Shown: piece after piece, positions 55,637 through 64,000 of the stretch | How positions within the stretch are numbered: the stretch's first letter is position 1 | Layout of the letters: each line of letters begins with the position of its first letter | NCBI GenBank assembly: GCA_965116335.1 | Contig: OZ220677.1 | Span: 1 to 64,000, forward strand | Source of the DNA: G963663315 sp965116335 | GTDB lineage: Bacteria; Pseudomonadota; Gammaproteobacteria; Arenicellales; Poriferihabitantaceae | Length of the DNA: 64,000 bases | Direction: 5' to 3' | The notes under the pieces: generated by a model | The model's database searches: none | Told to the model about the DNA's origin: nothing | What the model saw: only the letters and a program-made list of their open reading frames with translations | Position numbers and translations under genes: made by a program

Positions 55637-56290
55637 TTACAGCCAGGGCAGAATGTCAGAGGCCTGGTTAATCACTTCATCGGCACCCCAGGTATGCGGG
55701 TCATCATGGGCAAAAATGTAGCCCCAGGATGCGGCCAGTGTAAGCATTCCCGCGCTTTTACCAGCCTTGACATCGCGTTCATCATCACCGATATAAATTG
55801 TGCTGGCCGGGTCGCCCTGCAGATGGTTGCAGGCATGGATCAAGGGTAATGGATGCGGTTTTTTGACCGCTAATGTGTCTCCACTGACTACCACTCCGGG
55901 AGTCGAGGGCAGAGTCAGGACGCTCAGCAGGCGATCGGTGAGATGGGCGGGTTTGTTGGTCACGATGCCCCATTTTCTTCCGCTTGCCTCTATCTTTTCC
56001 AGGATGGACTCCATGCCGGGAAAAAACCGCGTGTGAACTGCGATGTGATCGTAGTAGGTGCGGAGCATCTGTTCCGATAACCATTTCGCCTGATCGTCCT
56101 CGGGCTGGCATTCGAATGCCTGACATATCATGACCATAGCACCTCTCGATGCGAAAGAGCGTAGACTCGCCGTCGGCAGGGCAGGGCGGCCATGGTCTTC
56201 GAGTACCCGGTTCAGAGCGCCACTCAGATCAAGGTGGGTATCGAGTAAAGTGCCATCCAGATCGAACAGGAAAGTTTCAGGTTTTATCAT
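55637..56290 (-). CDS. HAD-family phosphatase (MupP/phosphoglycolate-phosphatase type)
   Basis: 217 residues. HAD motifs: I FLFDLDGTLLDT, II GIVTNKP, III KKPHP and IV IYIGDDERDVKAGK. The four-helix cap lies between I and II. In pseudomonads the HAD gene next to ubiG encodes MupP, the N-acetylmuramate 6-phosphate phosphatase of peptidoglycan recycling; in other bacteria the family member is phosphoglycolate phosphatase (Gph). The neighbours here (ubiG and an mtaD-like gene upstream) match the MupP arrangement, so MupP is preferred, but sequence alone does not decide. Confidence 0.83.
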   Translation of the reverse strand: MIKPETFLFDLDGTLLDTHLDLSGALNRVLEDHGRPALPTASLRSFASRGAMVMICQAFECQPEDDQAKWLSEQMLRTYYDHIAVHTRFFPGMESILEKIEASGRKWGIVTNKPAHLTDRLLSVLTLPSTPGVVVSGDTLAVKKPHPLPLIHACNHLQGDPASTIYIGDDERDVKAGKSAGMLTLAASWGYIFAHDDPHTWGADEVINQASDILPWL

Positions 56291-56305
56291 GGGCAGGCAT
56301 CAGTC

Positions 56306-57025
56306 TCAGGCGGGTTTTTCCATGCGGGCGATGTAATTGACTGCAATGCCGTTGCCCAGACGGAAAGTTTGCAGAATCGGGTTGTAATGTAATCCGATCA
56401 GATCGCGGATTTCAAGATCATCGCTGGCCCACTTGACCAGTTCACCGGGACGGATGAATTTCTCGTACTGATGGGTGCCTGCCGGTAGCAGATTGAGAAT
56501 ATATTCCGCGCCCAATATGGCAAGCACAAATGCTTTCGGATGGCGGTTGATGGTGGAAAACCAGACGCTTCCACCCGGTTTGACCAGTCTGCCGCAAGCC
56601 TGCACGATACTGGCCGGGTCTGGCACATGCTCCAGCATTTCCATGCAGGTCACGATGTCCCAGCAACCCGGTTTTTCCTCCGCCAGTTGTTCAACCGTGG
56701 TTTTCAGGTATTGGATGTTGTTGACCTGATTTTCCAGAGCGTGCAGTCGGGCGACTTCAAGCTGTGCTTCACCTACATCAATGCCGGTCACATCCGCTCC
56801 TTTTATCGCCATCGCCTCGCTCAGGATACCGCCACCGCATCCTGTATCGAGAACCCGGCACCCGGCGAGACGGGAATGCTGGTCAATATAATCCAGGCGT
56901 AGCGGATTGATCTGGTGGAGGGTTTTGAATTCGCCTTCAAGGTCCCACCAGCGTGCGGCTGAGCGGCTGAATTTTTCGACTTCCGCCGCGTCTATGTTTA
57001 TCCGGTTTTGTTCGGTTGCGGTCAT
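56306..57025 (-). CDS. ubiG: Ubiquinone biosynthesis O-methyltransferase
   Basis: 239 residues with a start at the Met in MTATEQNRINIDAAEV (57025); an upstream in-frame Met (57061) overlaps the neighbouring gene and is unlikely. SAM-binding motif VLDTGCGGGILSEAMA, D in TGIDVGEAQLEVA, and the family motifs EMLEHVPDP and STINRHPKAF. It makes both O-methylation steps of ubiquinone synthesis. It lies 11 bp downstream of the amidohydrolase gene and 15 bp upstream of the HAD gene. Confidence 0.93.
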   Translation of the reverse strand: MTATEQNRINIDAAEVEKFSRSAARWWDLEGEFKTLHQINPLRLDYIDQHSRLAGCRVLDTGCGGGILSEAMAIKGADVTGIDVGEAQLEVARLHALENQVNNIQYLKTTVEQLAEEKPGCWDIVTCMEMLEHVPDPASIVQACGRLVKPGGSVWFSTINRHPKAFVLAILGAEYILNLLPAGTHQYEKFIRPGELVKWASDDLEIRDLIGLHYNPILQTFRLGNGIAVNYIARMEKPA

Positions 57026-57036
57026 TATCGAAGGCT

Positions 57037-58350
57037 TCACGAAGCTATTTTGTCTCGCCATTGACGTGCGCTATGGCAGACCCGATCTTTATCTATTGTG
57101 GTTAACTCATGATTATCCAGTACGCGCTCGCCATTGATCCAGACATTGGAAACCTGGCTTCGGGTGGAGCTATAGACTATCTGGCTGACCGGGTTGAAAA
57201 TCGGTTGAGTACTGCAATCAGATAGATCCAGGGTAATCAAATCAGCCTGTTTGCCAATTTCAATAGAGCCAACCAGGTGATCAATACCGAGCGCTTTTGC
57301 GCCATTCAGGGTTGCAGACTTCAGGGTGGACCAGGCGTTCAGCGCGGTCGGGTCTGCGCTAACTCCCTTGGCAAGCAAGGAGGCTGTACGCATTTCGGAT
57401 AGCATATCGAGATCATTATTACTGGACGAACCATCCGTTCCGATAGCGAGATTCACTCCCGCATCAACGAGAGCATGGGTCGGGCAAAACCCGCTTGCCA
57501 GCTTCAGATTGGATTCCGGGCAGTGCACCACGTGAACTCCTTGTTCGGCCAGGGTATTGATTTCACCATCGAGAAGCTGGGTCATGTGTACCGCCATCAG
57601 ACGCGGCCCGATCAATCCCAGTTGATTCAGTCTCTCCAGAGGCCGGATGCCGTATCTGGCCACAGATTCCTTGATTTCCTGTTCCGTTTCATGGACATGC
57701 ATGTGTATCTGGCAATCGAGTTCCTCTGACAGTGCGGCAATCCGGCGCAGCGGTTCATCGGATACGGTGTAGGGGGCGTGGGGAGAAAAAGCGGCAGTGA
57801 TTAGATTGGAATGACGAATGGCATCTTTCACTGACAGCCCCTTGCTAATGTACTCATCAGCATCTTTAGCCCAGACAGTCGGAAAATCAATCACGATCAT
57901 GCTGATACAGGCTCTCATCCTGGCGCGTCCTGCTCGCTGCGCTACGATATCCGGGAAGAAATACATGTCATTGAAACAGGTTGTGCCTCCCTGAATCATT
58001 TCTGCACAGGCCAGGTCGGTGCCGGATTCTACGAAAGACTCACTTACCCATTTCCCCTCTGCTGGCCAGATCCATTCCTGCAACCATTCCAGTAGCGGTA
58101 AATCATCGGCATAACCCCTGAACAGGGTCATGGCCGCATGAGTGTGGGTATTGACAAGTCCGGGCATCAGGACGGACTGATCCAGCACCAGATCGGTTTT
58201 CGCCTTATACCGGGCTGAAATGGATTCGGATTTGTCCAGGCCAATAATCTGGCCCTGATCAACCGCGAGAGTGTACCCCGTAAGGACCCGCTCATCCGGA
58301 GCAATGGGGATGATCCATCCCGGTGTGATCAACAGGTCAATTTCTTGCAT
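57037..58350 (-). CDS. Amidohydrolase of the MtaD type (MTA/SAH deaminase-like)
   Basis: 437 residues starting at MQEIDLLITPGWIIPI. A metal-dependent hydrolase of the TRZ/ATZ group: metal ligands in VNTHTHAAMTL, HMHVHETEQE, VHMTQL-type histidine and D in AIGTDGSSSNNDLDML. The family deaminates 5'-methylthioadenosine or S-adenosylhomocysteine, recycling sulfur and adenine; other substrates such as atrazine-like compounds occur. Longer start codons overlap the alpha/beta hydrolase. Its 5' end overlaps that gene by 14 bp, and ubiG follows 11 bp downstream. Confidence 0.88.
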   Translation of the reverse strand: MQEIDLLITPGWIIPIAPDERVLTGYTLAVDQGQIIGLDKSESISARYKAKTDLVLDQSVLMPGLVNTHTHAAMTLFRGYADDLPLLEWLQEWIWPAEGKWVSESFVESGTDLACAEMIQGGTTCFNDMYFFPDIVAQRAGRARMRACISMIVIDFPTVWAKDADEYISKGLSVKDAIRHSNLITAAFSPHAPYTVSDEPLRRIAALSEELDCQIHMHVHETEQEIKESVARYGIRPLERLNQLGLIGPRLMAVHMTQLLDGEINTLAEQGVHVVHCPESNLKLASGFCPTHALVDAGVNLAIGTDGSSSNNDLDMLSEMRTASLLAKGVSADPTALNAWSTLKSATLNGAKALGIDHLVGSIEIGKQADLITLDLSDCSTQPIFNPVSQIVYSSTRSQVSNVWINGERVLDNHELTTIDKDRVCHSARQWRDKIAS

Positions 58351-59179
58351 TGGAGAGTTCGTTCGGGGATGCTGTACTGGCATGATTGCCGATGAAACCG
58401 GTGAGCGCATGGAGGACTCCATCGGGAGACTCCGACATGATATTGTGACCGCAATCCGGGAGCATGATGATTTCAGCCAGTTGGTTGCGGTCCGCTTCAA
58501 TTTTTGCCAGTTTGGCCGGTGCCATCTTGTCTCGTTGCCCACTGATAAACAGAATCGGGCAGGTCACTTTCTCGAACGCGGCTTCGCCGTTACGGTAGTT
58601 ATCGCAGGCTTGCAGATTGCAGTGGATGGAGCCTTTCGGGCTGTTTTTCATCATGCTCATCTGCATCCCGGCGGACCAGAATCCGGGAACCGGCTCACCC
58701 CCGATTCTGGAAGTGTGACTCCATCCTGTCATCATGGAGTAAGCCTGCTCAGGGTTGTCCCGGGCAGCCTCCATTAATTGTGGCGTGACCGACATCGGAT
58801 AACTGAAACCAACCAGAGAGAGGGTGTTGAGCTTGTGTTTGGCATGATTGAAGTCGGCGGCGGCTTGTAACACAACCAGTGCCCCCATGCTGTGCCCGAC
58901 CAGATGAATACCGGCAGATGGAATCATCTCGACCATGGCATTCAGCCACTGTGCCATGTCTTCCACTCTGGACAACAGGGAGCCTTGACTGAACTTATGT
59001 CCTGGCAGGTCAAGCGCTGCAACGTTATATCCATGATAGGCAAAATATCGGCTCTGGTGCGACCAGACGGTATGATCCATCGACGCGCCATGCAGGAACA
59101 CTACTGTTTCCCGGTTCTCATTGGGCTCGTGGGTGCCGGTATAAGCGTAGTAATCGGTGTTGTGGATTGTGATATACAT
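58337..59179 (-). CDS. Alpha/beta-hydrolase
   Basis: 280 residues. Nucleophile elbow GHSMGALVVLQ, oxyanion region VVFLHGASMDHTVWS, and Asp and His from the C-terminal part (SGQRDKMAP and LPDCGHNIM) complete a Ser-Asp-His triad. The substrate is unknown; esterase, lipase-like and haloalkane-type activities share this fold. It starts 3 bp after metY ends and overlaps the amidohydrolase gene by 14 bp, so it is in that operon. The Met-rich middle (MSMMKNSPKG) is unusual. Confidence 0.87.
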   Translation of the reverse strand: MYITIHNTDYYAYTGTHEPNENRETVVFLHGASMDHTVWSHQSRYFAYHGYNVAALDLPGHKFSQGSLLSRVEDMAQWLNAMVEMIPSAGIHLVGHSMGALVVLQAAADFNHAKHKLNTLSLVGFSYPMSVTPQLMEAARDNPEQAYSMMTGWSHTSRIGGEPVPGFWSAGMQMSMMKNSPKGSIHCNLQACDNYRNGEAAFEKVTCPILFISGQRDKMAPAKLAKIEADRNQLAEIIMLPDCGHNIMSESPDGVLHALTGFIGNHASTASPNELSNARN

Positions 59180-59182
59180 GGC

Positions 59183-60487
59183 TCAAATACGGGTTGCTTT
59201 CTTCGCCAGATGAATCCCTCTGGAAAGATCTTCCAGCAGATCGTCAATGTCTTCCAGACCTACTGATACACGGATCGTACCTTCGCCGATTCCCGCCTTT
59301 TTCAGGTCTTCGTCGCTCATGCGGTAGTGAGTCGTACTGGCCGGATGAATGACCAGGGATTTCGCGTCACCCACATTGGCCAGATGTGAGAAAATCTCCA
59401 GTCCTTCGGTAAATGCGCGGCCCGCTTCGCGCCCGCCTTTCAGGTTGAAACTGAATACCGCCCCCGCTCCTCTGGGCAACAAGCGTTGAGCCAGCTGATA
59501 GTCGGGATGGTCAGGCAATTCCGGGTAACTGATTCCTTCCACCTGGTCTGAGGCTTGCAGGAGTTCGATAATCTTCCGGGTATTGGCTACATGGCGCTCC
59601 ATCCTGATGGACAGGGTTTCCATGCCCTGAAGTATGTAGAAGGCGACGGTGGGTGACATACAGGCGCCGAAATCCCGCATTCCTTCGCGCCGGGCGCGTA
59701 GCAAAAATGCTCCCTGGCTCGATTCTTCGTCAAATGACATGTCATGGAAGCCTTTATAGGGCTCGGAAAGCGTGCTGAATTTTCCGCTTTTCTGCCAGTC
59801 GAAGCGGCCTTGATCAACCAGCAGGCCGCCGATCACCGTGCCATGACCGCACAGGAACTTGGTGGCGGAGTGCATGATCAGATGAGCGCCGTGTTCAAAC
59901 GGTTTCATCAGCCAGGGCGTGGTGAAGGTGGAGTCAATCAGTAATGGAATACGGTTCTGCTCTGCAATCTCGGCCACCACCGGCAGGTTCAGGATGTCGT
60001 TGCCCGGATTGCCGATCACCTCGCCGAAGATCAGGCGGGTTTCCGGTCGAATGGCATTGCGGATACCGTCTATATCGCGTGGGGAGACAAAAGTCGTCTC
60101 AATGCCGAATCGGGGCAGGGTATATTGCAGCAGATTGTGCGATCCGCCATAAATCGCGCTGGAGGAAACCACATGAGACCCGGCATCCATCAGGGTGGCA
60201 ATCGCCAGATGCAGCGCTGCCTGTCCACTGGCGGTTGCCAGACCGCCAACCCCGTCTTCCAGCGCTGCGATACGTTCCTCCAGTACGGCTGTGGTGGGGT
60301 TGGATAATCTGGAATAGGCGTGGCCGGGGCGTTCCATATTGAACAGCGAAGCCGCCTGCGAGCTATCCTTGAAAACATAGCTGGCGGTCTGATAGATCGG
60401 GACCGCCCGGGCACCGTGAACCGGGTCTGGTCGTTGTCCGGCATGCAACGCGAGGGTGTCAAAACGGGTATTAACAGGTCGTGCCAT
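59183..60487 (-). CDS. metY: O-acetylhomoserine sulfhydrylase
   Basis: 434 residues of the Cys/Met metabolism PLP family. PLP lysine in MHSATKFLCGHGTVIGG; family text HAGQRPDPVHGARAVPIYQTASYVF, ALEDGVGGLATASGQAAL and VRVSVGLEDIDDLL. The length (over 420) fits MetY rather than cystathionine gamma-synthase. It makes homocysteine from O-acetylhomoserine and sulfide. Together with the CBS-type gene at 36.9 kb and the MtaD-like gene, this suggests several routes of sulfur amino-acid metabolism. Start at 60487 has the family N-terminus (RFDTLALHAGQ). Confidence 0.92.
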   Translation of the reverse strand: MARPVNTRFDTLALHAGQRPDPVHGARAVPIYQTASYVFKDSSQAASLFNMERPGHAYSRLSNPTTAVLEERIAALEDGVGGLATASGQAALHLAIATLMDAGSHVVSSSAIYGGSHNLLQYTLPRFGIETTFVSPRDIDGIRNAIRPETRLIFGEVIGNPGNDILNLPVVAEIAEQNRIPLLIDSTFTTPWLMKPFEHGAHLIMHSATKFLCGHGTVIGGLLVDQGRFDWQKSGKFSTLSEPYKGFHDMSFDEESSQGAFLLRARREGMRDFGACMSPTVAFYILQGMETLSIRMERHVANTRKIIELLQASDQVEGISYPELPDHPDYQLAQRLLPRGAGAVFSFNLKGGREAGRAFTEGLEIFSHLANVGDAKSLVIHPASTTHYRMSDEDLKKAGIGEGTIRVSVGLEDIDDLLEDLSRGIHLAKKATRI

Positions 60488-60551
60488 CTGTTTGCTCGAG
60501 GTTTATAATCACGGGTGCTTATCTTACCACTCATCTTTTCAGGAATCTGCC

Positions 60552-61703
60552 ATGCCTCTGCATTTCGAGAAATCAGAACTTGCCGCCCGTCGCAATGCGA
60601 CCATCCGTCTGCTTGAATCCAGCAATCTGGACGGGATTTTGATGTTCAAGCAGGAAAGTATGTATTATCTGACCGGCTATGACACTTTCGGTTATTGCTT
60701 TTTTCAATGCTTGTATCTGGGTGTCGATGGCCGCTATTTTCTGTTGACCCGGGCGCCGGACTTGAGACAGGCACAGCATACTTCGGACATTGAGGATATT
60801 CGGGTATGGGTGGACGGTGAGGGAGTGGATCCATCGAATGATCTGAGGCAGGCATTGCAGGATTACGATGTTGCGGGAAACCGGCTGGGTTGCGAATACA
60901 ACGCTTATGGCCTGTCTGCGGCACACGGCAAAATGCTGGAAGCCGGGCTGGACGGGTTTTGTGCACTTGAGGATGCTTCAACCCTGGTCAATGAGCTTCG
61001 GGTGGTGAAAAGCGATGCTGAAATTGAATATGTCCGCAAGGCCGCGAGCCTGGCCGATGACGCGATGGATGCAGCGATATCGACTGCCGCAGCGGGGGTT
61101 TTTGAGGGGGATATTCTGGCGGCGATGCAAAGCGCTGTATTTCGTGGGGGAGGGGATTATCCGGGTAATGAATTCATCATCGGTTCCGGTGCTGGCGCGT
61201 TATTGTGCCGTTACTTTTCCGGCAGGAGAACGGTCGGTGAGCAGGATCAACTCACGCTTGAGTATGCGGGCGCTTATAGACGGTATCACGCTTGCCTGAT
61301 GCAGACTTTCCTGACCGGCTCGCCGACTGTCGAGCACATCAATATGCACCGGGCCTGTGTGGATGCGATGGAAGCCTGTTTACAGGCGATCAAACCGGGC
61401 CAGACAATGGGCACTGTGTTCTCGGAACATGCCAGAGTACTGGATGAGGCCGGGTATCGAGAACACCGTATGAATGCCTGCGGCTACAGCCTCGGCGCGA
61501 TGTATACGCCGGTATGGATGGATTTCCCGATGTTTTATGCGAACAATCCATATCCAATGCGAGTCAACAATGTTTTCTTCATCCACATTATCCTGATGAA
61601 CAGTAATACCGGAAACTCAATGACGCTGGGGCAAACCGTGCGGGTCACTGAAACAGGAATCGAACGACTCAGCCGTCAGCCAACTGACCTGGTTGTTGTT
61701 TGA
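60552..61703 (+). CDS. M24-family (creatinase/aminopeptidase P-like) protein with degenerate metal site
   Basis: 383 residues. N-terminal creatinase-like domain (RRNATIRLLESSNLDGILMFKQESMYYLTGYD) and C-terminal pita-bread fold. In active M24 peptidases two Asp, one His and two Glu bind metal. Here the equivalent text (LEYAGAYRRYHACL, and ACGYSLGAMYTPVWMDFP where HGxGxxxHE would be expected) lacks most of them. That resembles metal-free creatinase-type members, so peptidase activity is doubtful. Start at 60552 follows AGGAA and leaves a family N-terminus. The 3' end overlaps dnaX tail to tail by 35 bp. Confidence 0.83.
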   Translation: MPLHFEKSELAARRNATIRLLESSNLDGILMFKQESMYYLTGYDTFGYCFFQCLYLGVDGRYFLLTRAPDLRQAQHTSDIEDIRVWVDGEGVDPSNDLRQALQDYDVAGNRLGCEYNAYGLSAAHGKMLEAGLDGFCALEDASTLVNELRVVKSDAEIEYVRKAASLADDAMDAAISTAAAGVFEGDILAAMQSAVFRGGGDYPGNEFIIGSGAGALLCRYFSGRRTVGEQDQLTLEYAGAYRRYHACLMQTFLTGSPTVEHINMHRACVDAMEACLQAIKPGQTMGTVFSEHARVLDEAGYREHRMNACGYSLGAMYTPVWMDFPMFYANNPYPMRVNNVFFIHIILMNSNTGNSMTLGQTVRVTETGIERLSRQPTDLVVV

Positions 61704-63375
61704 TTTTCCGGATTGAGTCCTTGACCACTTTGGCATCGAAAACCTCTATCATTTTCTGCACGTTCGGGTCGTTGACGAAGGACTGGCGCGCGGCTTCTTG
61801 TTCCTCGCGCTTCTGTTGTTCGATTTTCCGGGCCGGGGTATTGTTTTCAGGAGTGGTCTGGCTCAAGTCTTCCAACTGAACCTTGAGTCGTATGTCGAGC
61901 GAGAAGCGCTCCTTGAAATGTTGTTCGATCTGACGCTTTCTGTCTTCAGTGAACAGGGCGCGGCAGGAGGATTCCAGCGCTATGGTGACTACAGTGCCGT
62001 CAACGCAGACAGGTGACATATTCATCAGCAGCGTTCGTTTGACACCGTTCAGCCCGGACTGGTCAATGAGGTTCTGCCAGCCTTGTGCAGTCCCGATATT
62101 CTGCAGATCGGGTTGCTCGATTTTGGGTGTCGTGGGTGCTGCGGGTGCCGCGGGTGAATCTCCTTTCGGGCGGGCAGCCGGGTCTGTGCCTGCTACGCTG
62201 GCAGGCGGAGAAGTCGCAGATGCCTGGCCCGCGGTGGAATCTGGCCGAGTGGTTTGCGGTTGCCGGGCCGGGGGACGACTGACATCGCGCTTGCCGGGCT
62301 GGAAGGCCAGCATCCGCAGCACTGTCATTTCAAATCCTGAAACCGGGTCAGGCGCGTAAGGGAAATCCCGTTTCCCGACCAGTGCGGTCTGGTACAGTAA
62401 TTGTAATTCCTCGGCACCAATCCGGGTGGAAAACCGGCTGATTTCCTCCGTATCCATGCCTTTGTATTGCAGGGATGCGGGACTTACCTGGAACAGCGAA
62501 ACGTTATGCACCAGAGACATCAATTCATCCAGGGCGGTCGCATAGTCTGCGGATTTCTCTGACATCCGGCCAATGGCGGCGAATACGCCGTCCGCGTCCC
62601 CGGCAATGATTCGATCAAACAGCTGATTGACCAGCTGGTCATCAATCATGCCAAGCATGGTACGGGTCTGTGCGGCAGTGACATCCCCGTTGCAATAGGC
62701 GATCGCCTGATCAAGCAGGCTGAGAGAATCGCGGACGCTGCCATTAGCGGATTTCGCCAGAATCAGCAACGCCTGGGGTTCGAATTTGATCTTTTCCGCT
62801 TCAAGTATGCTCGAAAGGTGGGTGCTGAGGCGCGTAATGTCAACGGCTTTCAGGTTGAACTGGATACAACGGGAAAGAATGGTGGTCGGCAGTTTCCGGG
62901 GATTGGTAGTGGCCAGCAGAAACTTGACGTGTGCGGGCGGTTCCTCCAGAGTCTTCAAGAGTGCATTGAAACTATGCGTCGATAGCATGTGCACTTCGTC
63001 AATCAGGTAGATCTTGAAGCGGCTGATGGTCGGCGTGTACTGAACATTATCCAGTAGTTCCCGGGTGTCCTCGACCTTGGTACGGGAGGCGGCATCCACT
63101 TCGATCATATCCATCAGGTTGCCCTGATCAATGCCCTGGCAGGCGCTGCATTGACCACAGGGCTCAGCGCTGATCCCGGAATCGCAATTCACGGCCTTGG
63201 CGAAAATTCTTGCCAGCGTAGTTTTGCCCACTCCACGAGTCCCGGAGAACAGGAAAGCATGATGGATGCGTTGATTGGTCAGCGCGTTGCTCAATGCGGA
63301 CACGACATGCGCCTGACCGATTACCTCGGAAAAAGTTCTGGGTCGCCATTTTCGCGCCAGCGCAAGATAACTCAT
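61669..63375 (-). CDS. dnaX: DNA polymerase III subunits gamma/tau
   Basis: 568 residues starting at MSYLALARKWRPRTFSEVIG. AAA+ clamp-loader motifs: Walker A SGTRGVGKTTLARIFAKAVN, a four-cysteine zinc region (NCDSGISAEPCGQCSAC), Walker B IYLIDEVHML and sensor region TTNPRKLPTTILSRC. The C-terminal part is a Pro/Ala-rich linker followed by a tau-like domain (IRLKVQLEDLSQ). Shorter than E. coli tau (643). I saw no A AAA AAG-type slippery site, so a separate gamma form is not obvious. The gene lies downstream of the SRP RNA. Confidence 0.95.
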   Translation of the reverse strand: MSYLALARKWRPRTFSEVIGQAHVVSALSNALTNQRIHHAFLFSGTRGVGKTTLARIFAKAVNCDSGISAEPCGQCSACQGIDQGNLMDMIEVDAASRTKVEDTRELLDNVQYTPTISRFKIYLIDEVHMLSTHSFNALLKTLEEPPAHVKFLLATTNPRKLPTTILSRCIQFNLKAVDITRLSTHLSSILEAEKIKFEPQALLILAKSANGSVRDSLSLLDQAIAYCNGDVTAAQTRTMLGMIDDQLVNQLFDRIIAGDADGVFAAIGRMSEKSADYATALDELMSLVHNVSLFQVSPASLQYKGMDTEEISRFSTRIGAEELQLLYQTALVGKRDFPYAPDPVSGFEMTVLRMLAFQPGKRDVSRPPARQPQTTRPDSTAGQASATSPPASVAGTDPAARPKGDSPAAPAAPTTPKIEQPDLQNIGTAQGWQNLIDQSGLNGVKRTLLMNMSPVCVDGTVVTIALESSCRALFTEDRKRQIEQHFKERFSLDIRLKVQLEDLSQTTPENNTPARKIEQQKREEQEAARQSFVNDPNVQKMIEVFDAKVVKDSIRKIKQQPGQLADG

Positions 63376-63427
63376 TGATTCAAACACTCTCCGACAGACA
63401 GGGGATACGGGTTGCGGCTATTATGGT

Positions 63428-63541
63428 GGCGGATCCAGAGCACCAGAGTCCTGACACCCGAAATGATCGCTGCGGCTGCTTCCTTCCGGACCTGACCGGG
63501 TTCACGACCTGTCGCCATCAGGGCGATCCTCTTTCACCGCC
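63428..63541 (-). ncRNA. ffs: Small signal recognition particle RNA (4.5S RNA)
   Basis: On the minus strand the tip of domain IV reads GGTCAGGTCCGGAAGGAAGC, matching the universal SRP RNA loop. Ends GGCGG and CCGCC pair at 63537-63541 and 63428-63432, giving about 114 nt, the usual length. It binds Ffh to target membrane proteins. Location just upstream of dnaX is common in gammaproteobacteria. Confidence 0.93.
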
Positions 63542-63665
63542 ATAGAGATAATAACCGTTCCGCCTATTCTATGCTATTTTGAACAGTCCTGGAAATGTTA
63601 CTGCTTGTCTGCTCCGCCCTGTGACCGGGATCAATGGTCTGAGTCTTGCCAGCCCAGGGCAGGCT

Positions 63666-64000
63666 TTAGCAATCCAGTGTGTGATCGCGCTCCCATTGTG
63701 ACATGGAGCGGGAAAAATCGTTCCATTGGTCCATTTTCAGTTTGCAGTAGGCATCTACCAGTGGCGCGCCAAGCTGTGCCTTGAGTGATTCGCCCTGTTG
63801 GGTCAACCGAATCGCGTCCAGCAGGTTCAGTGGTAGTTTCTTCAATCCTTCTACGGTATGGCCCTCGGTATACATATTGATATCGAGACGTTTGCCCGGG
63901 TCGCGCTGATTGTCGATGCCATCCAGTCCTGCTGCCAGAATTCCCGCCTGAAGCAGGTACGGGTTGGCGGCGCCATCCATCAGACGAAGCTCGAATCGTC
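63666..64000 (-). CDS. Glutamine synthetase of the GlnT type, C-terminal part (5' end outside window)
   Basis: The last 111 residues of the frame are visible; it is open to the window edge. Text RFELRLMDGAANPYLLQAGILAAGLDGI and DPGKRLDINMYTEG, then LPLNLLDAIR, fits the catalytic C-terminal domain of GlnT (type III-like) glutamine synthetases and the related gamma-glutamylmethylamide synthetases. Which of the two it is cannot be told from this fragment. Start lies upstream of base 64000 on the minus strand. Confidence 0.82.
   Translation of the reverse strand, partial: RFELRLMDGAANPYLLQAGILAAGLDGIDNQRDPGKRLDINMYTEGHTVEGLKKLPLNLLDAIRLTQQGESLKAQLGAPLVDAYCKLKMDQWNDFSRSMSQWERDHTLDC

Noticed and set aside
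58351..58542. N-terminal extension of the amidohydrolase to 58542
   Set aside because: It overlaps the alpha/beta hydrolase in another frame and does not match the family. MQEIDLLITPGW at 58350 does.
61798..62300. Frameshift site for DnaX gamma
   Set aside because: No A AAA AAG or similar heptamer with a downstream stem-loop was found in the minus-strand reading; the shorter tau alone is a simple explanation.

Overview
The window looks like a chromosomal segment of a gammaproteobacterium. The evidence is the system I cytochrome c maturation operon (ccmABCDEFGHI), the panC, ubiG, mupP/gph-like and mtaD-like neighbourhood, an SRP RNA gene directly upstream of dnaX, and 3-bp and 4-bp gene overlaps throughout. 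I cannot name the species. The very large Calx-beta surface protein, collagen-like proteins, many toxin-antitoxin modules and insertion sequences fit a marine or host-associated lifestyle, but this is inference.

Region 1 (1-20.9 kb) is one reading frame, open at the left edge. It encodes at least 6,965 residues of Calx-beta-type repeats followed by an acidic Glu/Gln/Ala linker and a C-terminal outer-membrane beta-barrel. It contains a 5,880-bp (1,960-codon) tandem repeat: two copies that look identical and a third partial copy with one silent change.

Region 2 (20.9-25.2 kb) is accessory DNA: a HigBA module, an MntA/HepT module, an IS3-family element with a 3-bp target duplication, clusters of structured dispersed repeats, and a (GCCA)13 microsatellite.

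Region 3 (25.2-29.6 kb) is the most interesting part. It is a tightly packed five-gene operon: two trimeric-autotransporter-like proteins with collagen Gly-X-Y stalks, two different Fe(II)/2-oxoglutarate oxygenases of prolyl-hydroxylase type, and a SecB-like export chaperone. The last four genes overlap each other by 1-10 bp. I read it as a self-contained system to make, hydroxylate, keep export-competent and display a bacterial collagen. The microsatellite lies beside a possible promoter just upstream and could make the operon phase-variable.

Region 4 (29.6-42.9 kb) is ordinary metabolism, envelope and transport: a CoA-binding protein, an acyl-CoA synthetase, glycerate 2-kinase, a PerM/AI-2E permease, PBP1b, a CBS-domain cysteine synthase/cystathionine beta-synthase, an EamA transporter, a Kef-type antiporter and an AGCS Na+/amino-acid symporter. 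Dispersed repeats lie between several of these.

Region 5 (42.9-64 kb) is mostly on the minus strand: metY, an alpha/beta hydrolase, an amidohydrolase, ubiG, a HAD phosphatase, panC, ccmA, ccmB, then an inserted block (IS, HigBA, repeats), then ccmCDEFGHI, dapD and gltX. A plus-strand M24-family gene overlaps dnaX tail to tail. The SRP RNA and the 3' end of a GlnT-type glutamine synthetase close the window. ccmH carries an apparent one-base frameshift, and ccmG and the Kef antiporter end in tails translated from dispersed repeats. No tRNA, 16S/23S rRNA or CRISPR array was seen.
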